DNA of 64,000 nt, from positions 110,056,549 to 110,120,548 of the forward strand of contig CM043953.1 of assembly GCA_014529385.2 (NCBI GenBank), in the 5' to 3' direction. How positions within the stretch are numbered: the first letter of the stretch is position 1; every line of letters starts with the position of its first letter. Below are positions 42,044-54,056 of the stretch, piece by piece. Made by a program: the position numbers and the translations under genes. This DNA is from Adiantum capillus-veneris. Taxonomy: Eukaryota; Streptophyta; Polypodiopsida; Polypodiales; Pteridaceae. The notes beneath the pieces were generated by a model. The model searched no databases. It saw only the letters and a program-made list of their open reading frames with translations, and was not told the origin of the DNA.

Positions 42044-42400
42044 TGTGAGAACCTAGGGAATTTCCATGAGAATCTTTTACCCTATTGCCCTATTTATAGG
42101 CCCTTGGCCTTCTGTTTTAGGATTCCCTGTCCACATCTACGCAATCAACCCTTGGCTTGGGTCCATGACCCCCCTAGGTTGCCCTTGGCCTTACATGAAT
42201 TGCATGGTGATTTTGTTCTTTTCTTTGATAGCTGAGTAAGCCACAAAAAATGCACAGAGGTTTTGTTCAAATGGGCCAAAAATTTGGGATCGGAAGGTGA
42301 AGAATCTCATGTAGAATCCCTGTTCAAATGTTTGCTTGTAGTATGACGACAAAATCATGGTTCTAGCATAGAATCCATAAAGAACTTCATCTAAGGGCTT
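42044..42400 (-). repeat. 5' LTR of the iMet-primed gypsy (right border uncertain)
   Basis: Starts TGTGAGAACC at 42044. A minus-strand TATA motif, CCTATAAATA, lies at 42091-42100 as expected for a U3 promoter. The distal end could not be fixed because no second LTR copy is visible in the window. Confidence 0.5.
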
Positions 42401-43000
42401 GCTAGATAAGTCATATCACAAGCCCTTATTACCCTCAAGGAAGGACATGTAGGCTGTGTCACTCTGCTCTGCTTCTTGGATGACCATGATGTGGACCAAA
42501 TCTGAAATCCTCTTGAGCATCTACATTGCCTTTGTGAGAGTCTAAACCATACATGCTTCATTTGATTTTCCATCTTCTGGTGGTGCCAACCTTGGGTAAT
42601 TTAGCCATGTCAAATGCTTTTTCTTGACGACCTTATGGTTTTCCCAACTGCACATGCATAGTACTAGGAACTATGTAGGATCTATCCTGATATCATTTGG
42701 ATCATTCATATGAAGTATGAGGTATCTCGAATACTTTGACAACAAGATTCTCTACCATCTAAGATGTGTTGGTGTTGGATTGACTTTCTACTCCTTTACT
42801 AGTCAAGGAGTAGCTCGAACTTAATCATTGTGTACGAGAGAGACTACTAGTGCCACTCAATCTTGGGGATGATCATGGTGACATTAAGAGAGTGCAAAAC
42901 CCTCTCTTCCCATTGCATGGATTCCTTCCAAATTTTCTCAGTCACTTCAAGCACCATAAGTTTGAGCTCTAATTTTGCTAGACTACTAAGTTGGGCACTA
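42400..43000. other. No gene seen
   Basis: About 600 bp between the LTR and the coiled-coil relic with no recognisable feature. It may include the rest of the LTR. Confidence 0.35.
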
Positions 43001-44040
43001 ATGAGGTCCCCACTTTAACTTCTGTAGGCATGATTTTAGGCAATTGTGTAGACTCAGCGCTTGGATCTGTTAAGCAATACAAAAATTGTAGTGCTTTTGA
43101 ATCCCCTAGGGGTTTCTCTAGTGCAACTTCATCCTTATCAATCTAGTTTTCTTTGTCCGTCAATGTAGCTTTAAGAGAATTATTTAAGCTTTCTATCTCT
43201 CCTTGATAGGCTGCTCTTTCTACATAAAATTGATTCCTAGCTCCCTTTGCTGCATCTATGTAATCTTTAACTCTTTCTCCAAGTCCTAATTCCTCTTTTC
43301 TAGTGCCTGGTAGGCCAGGTTTGAGACTTGTAGTGTCAGAGCAGAGGGATTTGCTTTTAATTTTACAAGAAGCTCATTTTGGCCTTTTACTTTGGATTGT
43401 GCTTGAGCTACCTACAAATCACTTGTGTCTGCAGCCATTGTGCATGTGTGTTTGTATCCAAAAGAGCTTTCTTTGCCTCTTGTAACTTTTGTTCTTGCTC
43501 CTTTGTAGTAGAAAATAATTGTTTCATGATGGTGGCCAGTGTCTCCATTTCTTATGTGTGTTTTTATCTTTAGCTTGTAGGTCCTTGATCAATGCTTGTG
43601 ATTGATCGTGTAAATTGATGAACTTGTCAAGCAATGCATCGATTATCTCAACTCTTGTGGCCCAATAATGCTCTCTATTCTTTAAAGTTTGAATGCTTTG
43701 TTGGCAAGTGCTTGCTTCTATTTTTAGCAAATCCAACATGGAATGGATGTTGTTTTTATAATCTTCTATCTCTTCTAGAGGGTCATCTACGTTGGTAATG
43801 GATGTATTGGCCTCCCTCAACTTCTACATGCTCAGTTTTACTTTCCACTTTCTCCTCATCTTTGTCTTAAATCACTTCCCTTGGACTCTATGCTTTTGGT
43901 GCTCCGTTGTCCTCCTGTTGTTGACTTGTTCTAGAAATGTATCAACAAGTAGATCACCTTCTAGAGGATCTACTTGTACTGGTGACAAAGTTGAGTGCTT
44001 TGTTTGCAATGTACTGGTAGGTTTTTAACAGTTCAAGAAG
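43000..44040 (-). pseudogene. Coiled-coil coding relic of unknown function
   Basis: Minus-strand 43820-43524 is open and strongly helical (NNIHSMLDLLKIEASTCQQS, IDALLDKFINLHDQSQALIK). Further downstream broken frames give LGERVKDYIDAAKGARNQF and YQGEIESLNNSLKATLTDKE, again coiled-coil. The texture resembles structural ORFs of plant mobile elements, but no catalytic domain or zinc knuckle is visible and I cannot name the family. Several stops interrupt it between 43520 and 43000. Confidence 0.4.
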
Positions 44041-44114
44041 AGTTTTAAAGGAGTGCTTTCAAGACATGGTAAGTGTTTTGCTTTCTAGCCACATGAGATA
44101 GGGTGTGTTGATGC

Positions 44115-45957
44115 TATTGTTGTTGCACCTATGGTGATCTTCACTATTCCCTCATGTACCTTGGAATCTATGTCCAACCCCAATTCCAAAAGCACATTTG
44201 CCAAAGATAATAGAACTAATCAATGAAAAGATTAGCATGGGTATTTTGGAGCCTTCTTGTGCGCCATATTTAAATATGGTTCATTGTGCCTAAAAATAAT
44301 AGAGCTTTGCGGTTCATACAAGATATGCAACCTGCAAACAAGGTTACCATCGGGAATGTGGGTACATGACAAATAGTGGATGCATTTATAGAGACGTTTG
44401 CAGGAAGGTCAATATACTCAATGGGGTATCTCTATTCACGGTACCATTAATTTCAGCTAGATGTTGAGAGTAGAGATATGACAACTATGAAAACACCTCT
44501 GGGGCTCATAAGGATGTGTACCTTACCTCAAGGAGCAAAAAATTTAGTTGCACATATGATGAATGGGATGAACAAGGTTCTACATGACTTCATACCTCAA
44601 AGCACAATACCATTTCTTCATGATGTGCCTATCAAAGGATGTGAAGACAAAGATAAAGATGAAGTTATAGATTCAAGGAGGTGCCATAAGTTTGTTGCAA
44701 ATCATATCAAATGCCGTGAGAGGATTTTGTCAAGGTTGGAAGAAGTTAATCTTACCCTGTTAGGACAAAAATCTATATTTGGAGTTAATAAAGTGTTGAT
44801 TGTGGGGCATATGTGTGGTCCTTATGGTGGAAGGCCTTGTCCAAAAAATATGGACTTGTGTCTTATTTGGATACCACATTATGCACATGTAGCAAATCCC
44901 CTTTATAGGTTGTTGAGAAAGAATCAAAAGTTTCAATGGGAAGAAGAGAACACAAAAACCATGAGGAAGCTAAAGAAGCTACTTCTTTCATCACCAAGCT
45001 TGAGAAAGGTAGACTATGCATGTGAGAGACCTGTCATTGCGAGACAATGGACATGAGTCCTACAAGGATAGGATGGGCAGTAGGGAAGATGATGACCAAG
45101 GAAAAAGGTATGTGGTGAGGTTTGAAGCTAAGGTTTTGAGTTCTCGCCAACAAGATTATGCACACGTAAAAAGGTAACTATGGGGGGGTGGTTACAACAT
45201 TGAGGTGTGACAAGGAGTACTTGGATAGGGGCATCAATGGTTGTGGAAACTAATTGTTTGCCTCTTCTTGGAATGATTACAAATTGTTCAACCCTTGACA
45301 TTGCTATGATGCGGTGGATAACCTACACAAAGTCCTTGAATCCTGAGTTCAAGCATATGGCAATGAAGGACAACCCAATGGCAGATATGCTATCTAGGGC
45401 AAGGTATGAGGATGAATATGGCATGATTGTTGAGGGAGATAATGTAGGCATAAAGTTTTACACTATTAATAGCTCATGCAAACAATAAGCATGCATGTTT
45501 TGTGTCTTCACTTGAGTCCTTTTCAGAGGAGCTATATGAGGGTGAATGGCTCTTAATAGGTCACTACTTAAGTACTTTACAAAAGCAAAATGATTGGACT
45601 GAGCAAGAATTCAAGAGGATAATAAGAAAAGCATATGGATACTTCTTGAGGGATGGCTACTTATGGAAGCATCCTTAACAAAGAGATGGAGCACCATTGC
45701 GGGTAGTATATATGCGATAAGTTTATTCAGCAACAAATCATTGAGAATATCCATGAAAGTTTATGGGCTAGACATTGAGGTGTATGTGCAACATTTTCCA
45801 AGGTAAAAGAAAGGTATCAATGGAAAGGGATGTGGATGAGTTTGTGGAGTCTTCTGTGACATGCCAAATGTATTTGGATGTACGGCATTGTGATGGACTA
45901 CATCTTACTTATCCATTGGCCATGCATTACAAATGGGTTGTGGACTTAGTCACAATG
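44115..45957 (+). pseudogene. Ty3/gypsy RT, RNase H and integrase zinc-finger relic
   Basis: Starts in the RT (IIELINEKISMGILEPSCAP, 44190). The long frame 44478-45056 has MTTMKTPLGLIRMCTLPQG, the catalytic box FLHDVPI (FLDD expected, one Asp lost) and RLEEVNLTLLGQKSIFGV. It then jumps to IWIPHYAHVANPLYRLLRK, skipping the segment normally between them. RNase H follows at 45207-45470 (VVETNCLPLLGM, LNPEFKHMAMKDNPMADMLS), and then the integrase zinc-binding region to HLTYPLAMHYKWVVDLVTM at about 45955. There it is cut by the copia fragment. It is the same family as 20775-22222 and probably as the gag-protease at 47800-49766, which lies in the opposite orientation. Confidence 0.85.
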
Positions 45958-47498
45958 CGCAATCAGAATATGATACACTTATAGAAAATGACACATGGAC
46001 TTTATGTGATTTGCCTCCTGGAAAAAAGGCCATTGGTACAAAGTGGGTTTACAAGTTGAAAAGAAAGTCGGATGGTGAGATCGATTGCCATAAGGCTCGA
46101 CTTGTTGCAAAAGGTTATGCACAAAAAAAAGGCATAGATTATGAAGAGACTTTTGCTCCCACTTGTCGTATGACTACTGTGCATTTTCTATGTGCATTGG
46201 CAGCTCATTTTGGTTGGGATGTACATCAATCAGACATTGTTACTGCTTTCTTGAATGGAGACATATTTGAGGAAGTTTAGGTAATGCAGCCTCGCGGTTT
46301 TGTCATAAAAGGACAAGAAGACAAAGTGTGTAGATGTAAGAAGGCTTTGTATGGGTTGAAGCAATCTCCTCGTGCTTGGTATGAGAAAGCTGACACTCAT
46401 TTGGTCAAACGAGGCTTTTGTAATAGTCCAATAGAAAGCACATTGTATGTAAATGTGAGGGTGATCTACTTCTCATTGTGGTTCTTTATGTCAATGATTT
46501 GCTGATCACTGGACCAAATGAGAGACATTTGCTGAATTTAAGGTTGATTTGAATGCTACTTTCAAGATGAAAGATTTGGGGCTATTGCATCATTACTTGG
46601 GTATACAGTTTAAGCAATGTGATGGTGGTATTGCCTTGTGTCAGAAAAGTTACATAGAGACATTGCTATGTAAGTTTGGACTTGAGGATTGCAAACCTAT
46701 TGCCACTCCCATGGAAACAAGTTTGGAGTTGAGTCTACATGATGCTGGCAATCCTGCTGATGTCACTCTTTATCAAAAGGTTTGAAGTTGAGTCTACATG
46801 ATGCTGGCGATCCTACTGATGTCACTCTTTATCAAATTGTTGTTGGCTACCTCATTTATGCATGCAACACAAGGCCGGATATTCAGTTTGCAGTCTCATA
46901 GGTCAGCAAATTTATGCATAGCCCAGGGTCTAAGCATTCGCAGGCTGTCAAGAGGATTTTTCGCTACCTTAGTGGCACTTTACATCTTGGCTTGTTTTAT
47001 CCCAAGGAGGGATCATTGCCGCCCTTACATGCTTTTTTGGACTCAGATTGGGCTGGTTGTTTTGACACGCGAGTGTCCACAAGTGGTTTTTGTTTCATGC
47101 TTGGTAGTTCATGTATATCATGGTTGAGCAACAAGCAAACTACTGTGGCCACTCCGAGTTGTGAGGCTGAGTACAGGACAGTATTCACAGCTACGGTTGA
47201 GTGTGTATGGCTTAGACGCCTTATGGCTAATTTGGGTGTTGGACAGGACACTGTCAACACTATTTATGCTGATGGTCAGAGTGCATTGGTAGTTGTGAGG
47301 AACCCAATTTTTCATCCTCGCACAAAGCACATTGAGGTGCATTACCACTATGTCAGGGAGAGGCTCTCAGTAAGAGAGATCAGCTTGGCTTATGTGCCAA
47401 CACAGGACAACCTTGCAGATCTTTTCACAAAGGCATTGTCGTGTGAGAAGCTTGAAGCTTTCCGCAAAGCTTTGGTCTTACTCCCCTCTGTGGACTGA
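45957..47498 (+). pseudogene. 5'-truncated Ty1/copia RT and RNase H
   Basis: Starts inside the RT (EYDTLIENDTWTLCDLP, GTKWVYKLKRKSDGEI) directly at the gypsy integrase junction. It continues with DIVTAFLNGDIFEEV, a stop, then ALYGLKQSPRAWY. The catalytic box is YVND, not YVDD. FKMKDLGLLHHYLGIQF and a locally duplicated segment follow. RNase H is open from 46914 to 47498 (FLDSDWAGCFDTR, CEAEYRTV, TIYADGQSALVVVRNP, HYHYVRERL, TQDNLADLFTKAL), with acidic residues in place. Frameshifts in the RT and the 5' truncation make it non-functional. Integrase and Gag are absent. Confidence 0.85.
46729..46838 (+). repeat. 57-bp tandem duplication inside the copia RT
   Basis: GAGTCTACATGATGCTGGC to CACTCTTTATCAAA occurs twice in tandem with few differences, which breaks the frame. 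Confidence 0.85.
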
Positions 47499-47559
47499 TC
47501 ATGTCCTCAAGGCATGGCACTTCCCTTTACTCATGTGCTAGCTCTTGTTCACCGCATCA

Positions 47560-47799
47560 CTCCAGGGGAGATTTCTTACCATATACATGTGGTAGTGATG
47601 TGTGTGAACACACTAGGACCACCGGGGCATTTTTTCCCTCTTTAGGAGGTTTTTCCCCCGAGCATTGTATATACGCCCATCACTCTAGGGCTATCTATCT
47701 TTCCATTGCACACTAAGTAACACACTCTCTATTGTGTGCCTTGAGCTTCCTTCGTCTTCTCCAAGCTGTGTGCGTTTCTCTACAACCCTAATTCCAACA
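47560..47799 (+). repeat. Candidate 3' LTR/3' end of the truncated copia
   Basis: Follows the RNase H stop and a purine-rich CCAGGGGAGA. Ends CTAATTCCAACA at 47799, a copia-like LTR terminus, where gypsy protease sequence begins. The left border and a partner LTR were not found. Confidence 0.4.
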
Positions 47800-49766
47800 A
47801 TCCCCTATAGTCACCTTAACATTTGGACAAGCTCCGTACAGCTCCCCAAATGAGTTTTTTGCTGCACGAATCATCCATCCATGATTTATATCAATTGGCC
47901 ATTTTCCTTTTTGGTAAAGACTCTTAGACATGAGGTTAATTTCTGACCCATGATCTATCAGCGCAATGTCTGGCTCTTCTAAGTCCCCCACTTTTATCAA
48001 GGTCTCAGTAGTTGCTCTTTCCCCGTGACTCTTCAAGTAGTAACTCTTGTGAGTGGTCTCAACTTCATCTTCATCATCTAAGAAACGAACGTGTTTTGCT
48101 CTTTCCCTAGACTTGTAGCATCCAACAACAGTTTCTTCACCTTGCTTGCCATAGACCTATACACCCTGTGCATTCAAAGTCTCTTCTTCACCCTGTACAT
48201 GGATAGATTCAATAAAAGACTGACGCTTTCTCTTTATGATATCAATTATTTCTTCATGGAATTCTCGCTTTGCTATACGAAGGACCTCACCTTAGGTAAA
48301 TTCCACATTTCTGTTTAGAATCCTCTCTTCCAAATCCTTTTTGAGATCCGTTGCTGCCTCTATATAGGATTGGATTTTGTAGGCCGGACCCTTTGCTTTG
48401 GATTTTGCTGCATCCTTCTTCTTTTCTTTAGAGGCTTCTTGCATAGCCACTTCGGGGACAGGCATCTGTTGCGGGAAACGTGATCTAGGAGGCAATGTGT
48501 CATTTCTACCTCCACTCGTCGTAGCCCGCTTTGAAGGCCTTCATCCCCATTCTCACGCCTACATTTCTCTTCAATAATGGCCTCATTGGCTTGACATTTG
48601 GCAATGTATGCATGCACTGACAAAGAGTCCATAGGGTCATTCCAACCTGTTTCAAGACGAATACAATCTCCAGCTTCATGTAAAACCTCTGCAGTTATTT
48701 TACCCTTCATAGCAGACTCTATAGCGCATAGCCATAGCTATCCAATACCATTAGATTCTTCTTCGCCAACTTTGACTAATCCTTTTTTCCTAATAGGATC
48801 CACCTTCAACCCATAGGCAAGTGCCTCTACCATTGAGATGGCATGGCTAGTAGCCATGTCCTCAACTAGCTTCTTCATCCCGCCCTTTCTAAAGTTTGTC
48901 CCCAAGAGCTTACCTGTTTCACTTAAGTGAATTTTTCCATCTTTAAAGAAAAGAAGCTCCTTTGTCAAAGCGTCTTTAAAACTTTCACAATCCCTCCTTC
49001 CATGGTCAGTACTATCACACCATATGCATCTATTTACAAAGGCTTCTCTGTTTTGAGGTCTTTGCCCTGTAGATTGTCTTGATGGTTGCCCCTTTTCTTC
49101 TAGCCTTGTAAGCTTTAACTTGAGCTCTTGCATCCCTTGATAATATCATCTAGAATGGACTTGTCACTCTTTGGAACCACAATAACAGGCTTTATAGGAA
49201 TCTTGGGAACACTTGGAACTTGAGTAGGGTTGACTATCATCTTGTCTCTTTGTCATTGTCACTTAGCTAGCAGTGAAATGGCATCGACCTCATTCCAATT
49301 GGTCTTCAAGCCTTGTTCCGCATCCTTATCCTCAAGTAATAGCTCTAAATTCTCTTGAATCTCTTTACCTGCAACTTGCAAAAAGAGCTCTGTCTTCTCC
49401 AAGTTTAGGGTAGCCTTTTCAATCCTTGAGAGTTGATCATAACGGCGTTCAAATTCCCTCAGCAGTTCAGTATGCGAGAGCCCCTCTTTTGGCCGAACTA
49501 CCCACTCTAAAAAATTCCTCTTTGTTACCCTTTCGGAGTCCTCCATGAAATACTCTTCCTTCAAGGCTAATTTGAATGCTTCCCAAGTTGCCCCATGCTC
49601 ATGTCTAATTCCCCTTACATGCTCTCTGATCTTGAGAACCACAACAAGTTCAAAACTTTGCACCGTCTCTGGTTCAGGCACTCGATAAAGCTCCATCTCC
49701 TTTACATATCCGCAAAGATACTTTGTTACATCTTTACCTTTAAATTGGTCCATTTTCTTCACCACA
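47800..49766 (-). pseudogene. Gypsy Gag (C-terminal two thirds) and protease
   Basis: Continues the Gag that starts at 59776 and is split by the 9.9-kb element. 49765-49259 is open: TWEAFKLALKEEYFMEDSER, FLEWVVRPKEGLSHTELL and LELLLEDKDAEQGLKTNW. A linker and the zinc knuckle CIWCDSTDHGRRDC follow (about 49050-49010). A frame change then leads to MEALAYGLKVDP-like and DSLSVHAYIAKCQANEAIIE segments. The Lys-rich SKEKKKDAAKSKAKGPAYK runs at 48430-48360. Retropepsin at 48036-47800 has ALIDHGSEINLMS, with His after the catalytic Asp, and KGKWPIDINHGWMIRAA. It ends abruptly at 47800, where the copia terminus begins. RT and integrase of this copy are missing. The original element would have been about as large as other gypsies. 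Confidence 0.8.
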
Positions 49767-50779
49767 TGTTAACTGAGTCAATGTCAGTTAACAGAAGCTG
49801 CTAAAGACTGAAGACGTATGGATGCACATCGAAGATCAAAGTGAAGAAGCAGTAAAGATTGGAGTTACACATTTTCCACATTTTCCCAAAATGATCACGT
49901 ATATAAATTCCCGATTTATTTCAAGCCATTGTAATATTTTAATGTATTACGGGCTCAATGGGAGTTCCAAGTTGTAAAGAGCAGGTCAATCACTGTACCT
50001 AGGTTGCAGATACAATAAGTGTGGAGTCTCAAAGGTCTTGGGCGCCGGACATTACACATTTTAGACCTTGGCTAAGGTATAAAAGCCAACTTTGTGAAGA
50101 TTTTATTAAGTTTTTGGATAAGAAATACACAGCGTGAGCTAACGGCGCCCACTTCTCTCCTTCTCGCACTTCCTACTCCCTCTCCGGTTGTCACATTGTG
50201 AATGCATTTGTTGCATTGCAACCGCATGTAAGAGCTCTACGCATTGACGTAAGCCATTCACAGTATTTTGTAGATTTTGGCGTCGCCGCGACCCGCGGCC
50301 TAATTTCATTATAATTAGGAATTTACACTTTTTAATCAAAAACTAAGCATAGGCGGGGTATTGGGGCATCATTGCTAAGCATTTAGATGCATTCTGGATT
50401 AAAAACGACTAGGTCAAAAATCCACTGCTGTTAATAATTGCGATTTTGGAACTTGACCTAAAGTGGGATTTGAGACCATAGACATGTGTGCTTAAGTCTT
50501 GTAAACTTGTCCTAGAAGTTTCGTTACATTTGGATGTCATTTGATGCTGTAACGGATGTGATTTGCTTGCCGATGAGCGATTGGCTTTTGGTGATTTCAG
50601 TCACTTGAGTGTAGCTTGAGTTAGATGCGAGTTGTTAGTTGTTTTCCAAGAGATTGACAACCTCTTGTAGCCTCTATGCACTAGTCGAGTCAGCTTCGTC
50701 CCATGGTTTGACAAATTAATCGTGGTTCTCGCTAATGCTGCAATAAGATAGGATGGTGAGGTTAGACATGCGTCCCACA
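49767..50779 (+). repeat. 5' LTR of the nested element (1013 bp)
   Basis: Begins TGTTAACTGAGTCAATG and ends CGTCCCACA. A TATAAAAG box lies at 50078-50085. Carries one copy of the TTAATAATTGCGATT motif near 50437, related to the internal array. Matches 58628-59637. Confidence 0.93.
50078..50085 (+). promoter_or_regulatory. TATA box of the 5' LTR
   Basis: TATAAAAG, conserved at 58940-58947 in the 3' LTR. Confidence 0.6.
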
Positions 50780-50781
50780 TT

Positions 50782-50799
50782 TGGCGCCGTTGCCGGGGA
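50782..50799 (+). other. Primer-binding site, tRNA-Asp
   Basis: TGGCGCCGTTGCCGGGGA, exactly complementary to the tRNA-Asp 3' end and identical in type to the site at 15152-15169. Confidence 0.92.
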
Positions 50800-51475
50800 C
50801 GAATGGACCTAAACTATGGAAAACACGAGCGTCTTGTGTAATTGTCCATTAACTTCCTCTAGGTTCACCTAGAGTAAAACTTTCTTTTTAGAAATCGCAT
50901 AGCTTAAGATTGCCGTCTTTTGCTGTGTAGAGGTAGATTTGGAAGTAATCGTACTTGCTGAGTGCCTTTAGGATGGTAGGATTGTAGATTTAGATTAGGA
51001 TTTGGAGAATGATTGAAAGGTGAGGCAAGTCTTAAGATCAATGCTCAAGAAACCATAAAAAACAAGAAAACAAGTGTTTGTGGACACTTTCCACAACCCC
51101 ATTGCATGAGAATCTAGGAGTAGGGTAAGTAGAATCCAGGGTGAGATCTCAAATCATTGCTAACTCCAAACGAATCATTTGTGAGTTGTTTATGTGAAGT
51201 TGCAGAGTTTCAAATCTACGGCTATAAATAGCATGAAAAGACTCCAAACTAGTCAATCCAACTGGACAGTAAGCCTAAAAGTTGTATGAACCAGTGGGTA
51301 AGCTCAAGGACACTTTGAGGTAAAATTTTCAAGAGTTGGCCAAAACTCAGATTATTTACTTTTTCTTGACATTTTAGGCCAAATAAAGTTTTGACTTGAT
51401 TCATAGGCTCAAAATAGATCATGAAAAGACTGTCCAGTGAAAAAGTTCAAAAAAGTGTCAGTTTTGGGCCTAAAG

Positions 51476-53229
51476 TTAATAATCGCGATTATGAACTTTC
51501 AGCTCAGATTTGACCAAGGTTCATACCATTGACTCCTTGCATGTATACAACCAACTTTTGTAAAGGCCCAAAAGATTTGGATCACCAAACTGTTAAAAAA
51601 TTGGGTAAAAACTAAAGTTTGTACTGACTTTTTGAGTCTTGAGTGTAAATTGGAGAGAAATTTGTCCAAACTTGATGAAACTTGATTCATAGGCTTATAT
51701 TGATGTGATAAACATGTGTGTACATGCTGAGTTGATCAAAAAGATGAAAAAAGTTACCAGTTGTAAATAATCACGATATTTACAGCTGCCCCATTTTTCA
51801 ACTTTTTTGACCAAGTCAACATACCACTAGTTTTACCATGTTGTAATAAGCCCACAAACCAAATTTGGTAAGATTTGGATCATTGGATTGAAAATTGTGT
51901 CCGCGGACAGAAAACTGATGACCATTTGACAAAAAATAGTCCAAACTTGATGAAACTTGACTAGAGACCTTAACTTGAGGTGCTTAACATATCTGTATCA
52001 AGATTGAGACAAAAACTTGCAAAAAATTTGCCAGAGTAAATAATCGCGATTATTTACATCTGCTCCAAAAATTGACAATCTTGCATATTTGAGCATACCA
52101 CAAGATCAAGCATAGCAAGTAGAGCCCACAAATCAATTTTGGTGAAATTTGGATCACAAAAGTGAGACTTAAGCCAGATTCTTGAAATCAGAGTCTGCAG
52201 ACACAAAACAGTTGATAAACTTGGTGAATCTTGTTCAAATTAAGTTTTAACTTGATTCATAGGCTCAAAATAGATCATAAAATGACTCTCCTCTGAAAAA
52301 GTTAAAAAAAGTTATCATTTTAGGTCAAAAATTAATAATCACGATTATGACTTTTGGCTCAAAATTGAACAAGGTTGATACCAGTGATTCATTACATGTG
52401 TACAAACAACTTTTGTAAAGGCACAAAAGATTTGGATCACAAAATATGCTAAAAACTGAAATCTGTACTGATTGTCGAGAACTTGAGTCTGACTTGGTGA
52501 ATCTTGTTCAAATTAAGTTTTAACTTGATTCATAGGCTCAAAATAGATCATAAAAAGACTCTCCTATGAAAAAGTTGAAAAAGTTGTCATTTTAGGTCAA
52601 AAGTTAATAATCGCGATTATTAACTTTTGGCTCAAAACTGACCAAGGTTGATACTATACACTCTAATCATGATTGCAAACATCTTTTGTGAAGGCTCATG
52701 AAATTTGAATCACAAAACATACCAAAAACCTTGATAAAAACTGAAATCTGTACTGGTTGTCGAGAACTTGAGTGTGACTTGGTAAATCTTGTTCAAATTC
52801 AGTGAAACTTGACTCATAGGCTTATATTGATGTGTTAAACAAGTGCACATGCTCAGTTGATAAAAAATTACCAAAAGTAAATAATCTCGATTATTTAGTT
52901 TTGGAAAAAAATTTCTCAAAAAAAGTAAATAATTATGATTTTTTATTTTTGCTCCAGAATTGAAAAATTTTACACAATTGAGTATACCACAGGGTCAAGC
53001 ACATCAAGTGTACTCCACAAATCAAATTTGGTGAAATTTGGATCACAAAATTGAAACTTAAGCCAGATTCTTGGAATCAGAGTCTGCGGACACTAAACAG
53101 ATCATAACTTGGACAAATCTTGATCAGACTCAACCAAACTTGTCCAGAGACCGCAACAAGGTAATTACTTGGCAAAACAAGCCTAAAAAGTGTAGAAACT
53201 GAGGAAAGTAAATAATCGGGATTATTTAC
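51476..53229 (+). repeat. Array of ~270-295 bp repeats centred on a TAATCGCGATTA palindrome
   Basis: The palindrome GTAAATAATCGCGATTATTT or variants occurs at about 51476, 51763, 52036, 52332, 52603, 52877, 52925 (degenerate) and 53208. Spacing is mostly 271-296 bp. Between palindromes the units share TTGGATCACAAAA, TTGATTCATAGGCTCAAAAT and AGTCTGCGGACAC-like blocks. Diverged single copies occur in both LTRs (about 50437 and 59287). No coding capacity. Confidence 0.8.
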
Positions 53230-54056
53230 TTTTGAGCCCCAGAAACAAGATTTTGGGCTTTTGAGCTTGTACAATGTTAGAACAACATAATACAAGGCCA
53301 CTGGTCAATTTTGGGTTCCATCGGATCCAAATTGGTACCTCTTAACTTGGTTTCAAGTTGCAGATTAGTCCTTTAGCTCCTTGCAAGGGTAGAATTTGAA
53401 AATCTCAATTGCTGACTCACTTAGCTCAGATTGAAGAACCAGGTTGCAGACAAAGAATTGGGAGCTTGACAAGAGCTGAATTCAAGTCAAGTGGGAAAAA
53501 ATGGATAACAATCTAATCTGCAGGTTAGGTTATTCAAGGCCTAGATTTTCATCATTTCAAAGGTTGCAATCAATTCTGACACTTTTGCGCTAGAGTTAAT
53601 CAACTCTTGTGAGTCTAAGAGAAATCAATTGCCAGAAGTACTTTGGCAAAAGCAATCTTATCAAACTTGAGTAGAATTTTTTTTGCTAATCAATACCAAA
53701 GTCTGCTAGGAGATAGTTGACAATCCCGAGCTGAGAGTTCAAGTACAACAGAGCAAGCCAGTAGCAGTGGTAACACAGGTATAAGTGCAACATAGCAAAT
53801 TTTACAGCTTCTACAATGGAGATAAAGTCTTGTATACAGATTCAAAAGTCCATAGATACTTGATGAACAACAAAAGCAGCACAGGAGAGCCAAGATCCCA
53901 TTGATCAGAGTAAAACCAGATTCAGAGAACTCCCAGATGTTCACAGACTTCAATGGAGCCGGGTATTGCAAGCTTAAAAACGAATTGCAGATAGAGGTGC
54001 AAAAAATCAACCCAAGTGGTTATCTAGAAATATGCACGAGCCAGTAAAGCATACAT

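Noticed and set aside
41685-42048. Frames with Ser-Leu or Arg-Glu repeats near 41.7-42.0 kb
   Set aside because: Translation of the (GA)n microsatellite in a retroelement leader.
51476-53229. CRISPR-like array
   Set aside because: Regular palindromic repeats suggest it superficially, but spacing is about 280 bp, the spacers are themselves repeats, and the genome is eukaryotic.
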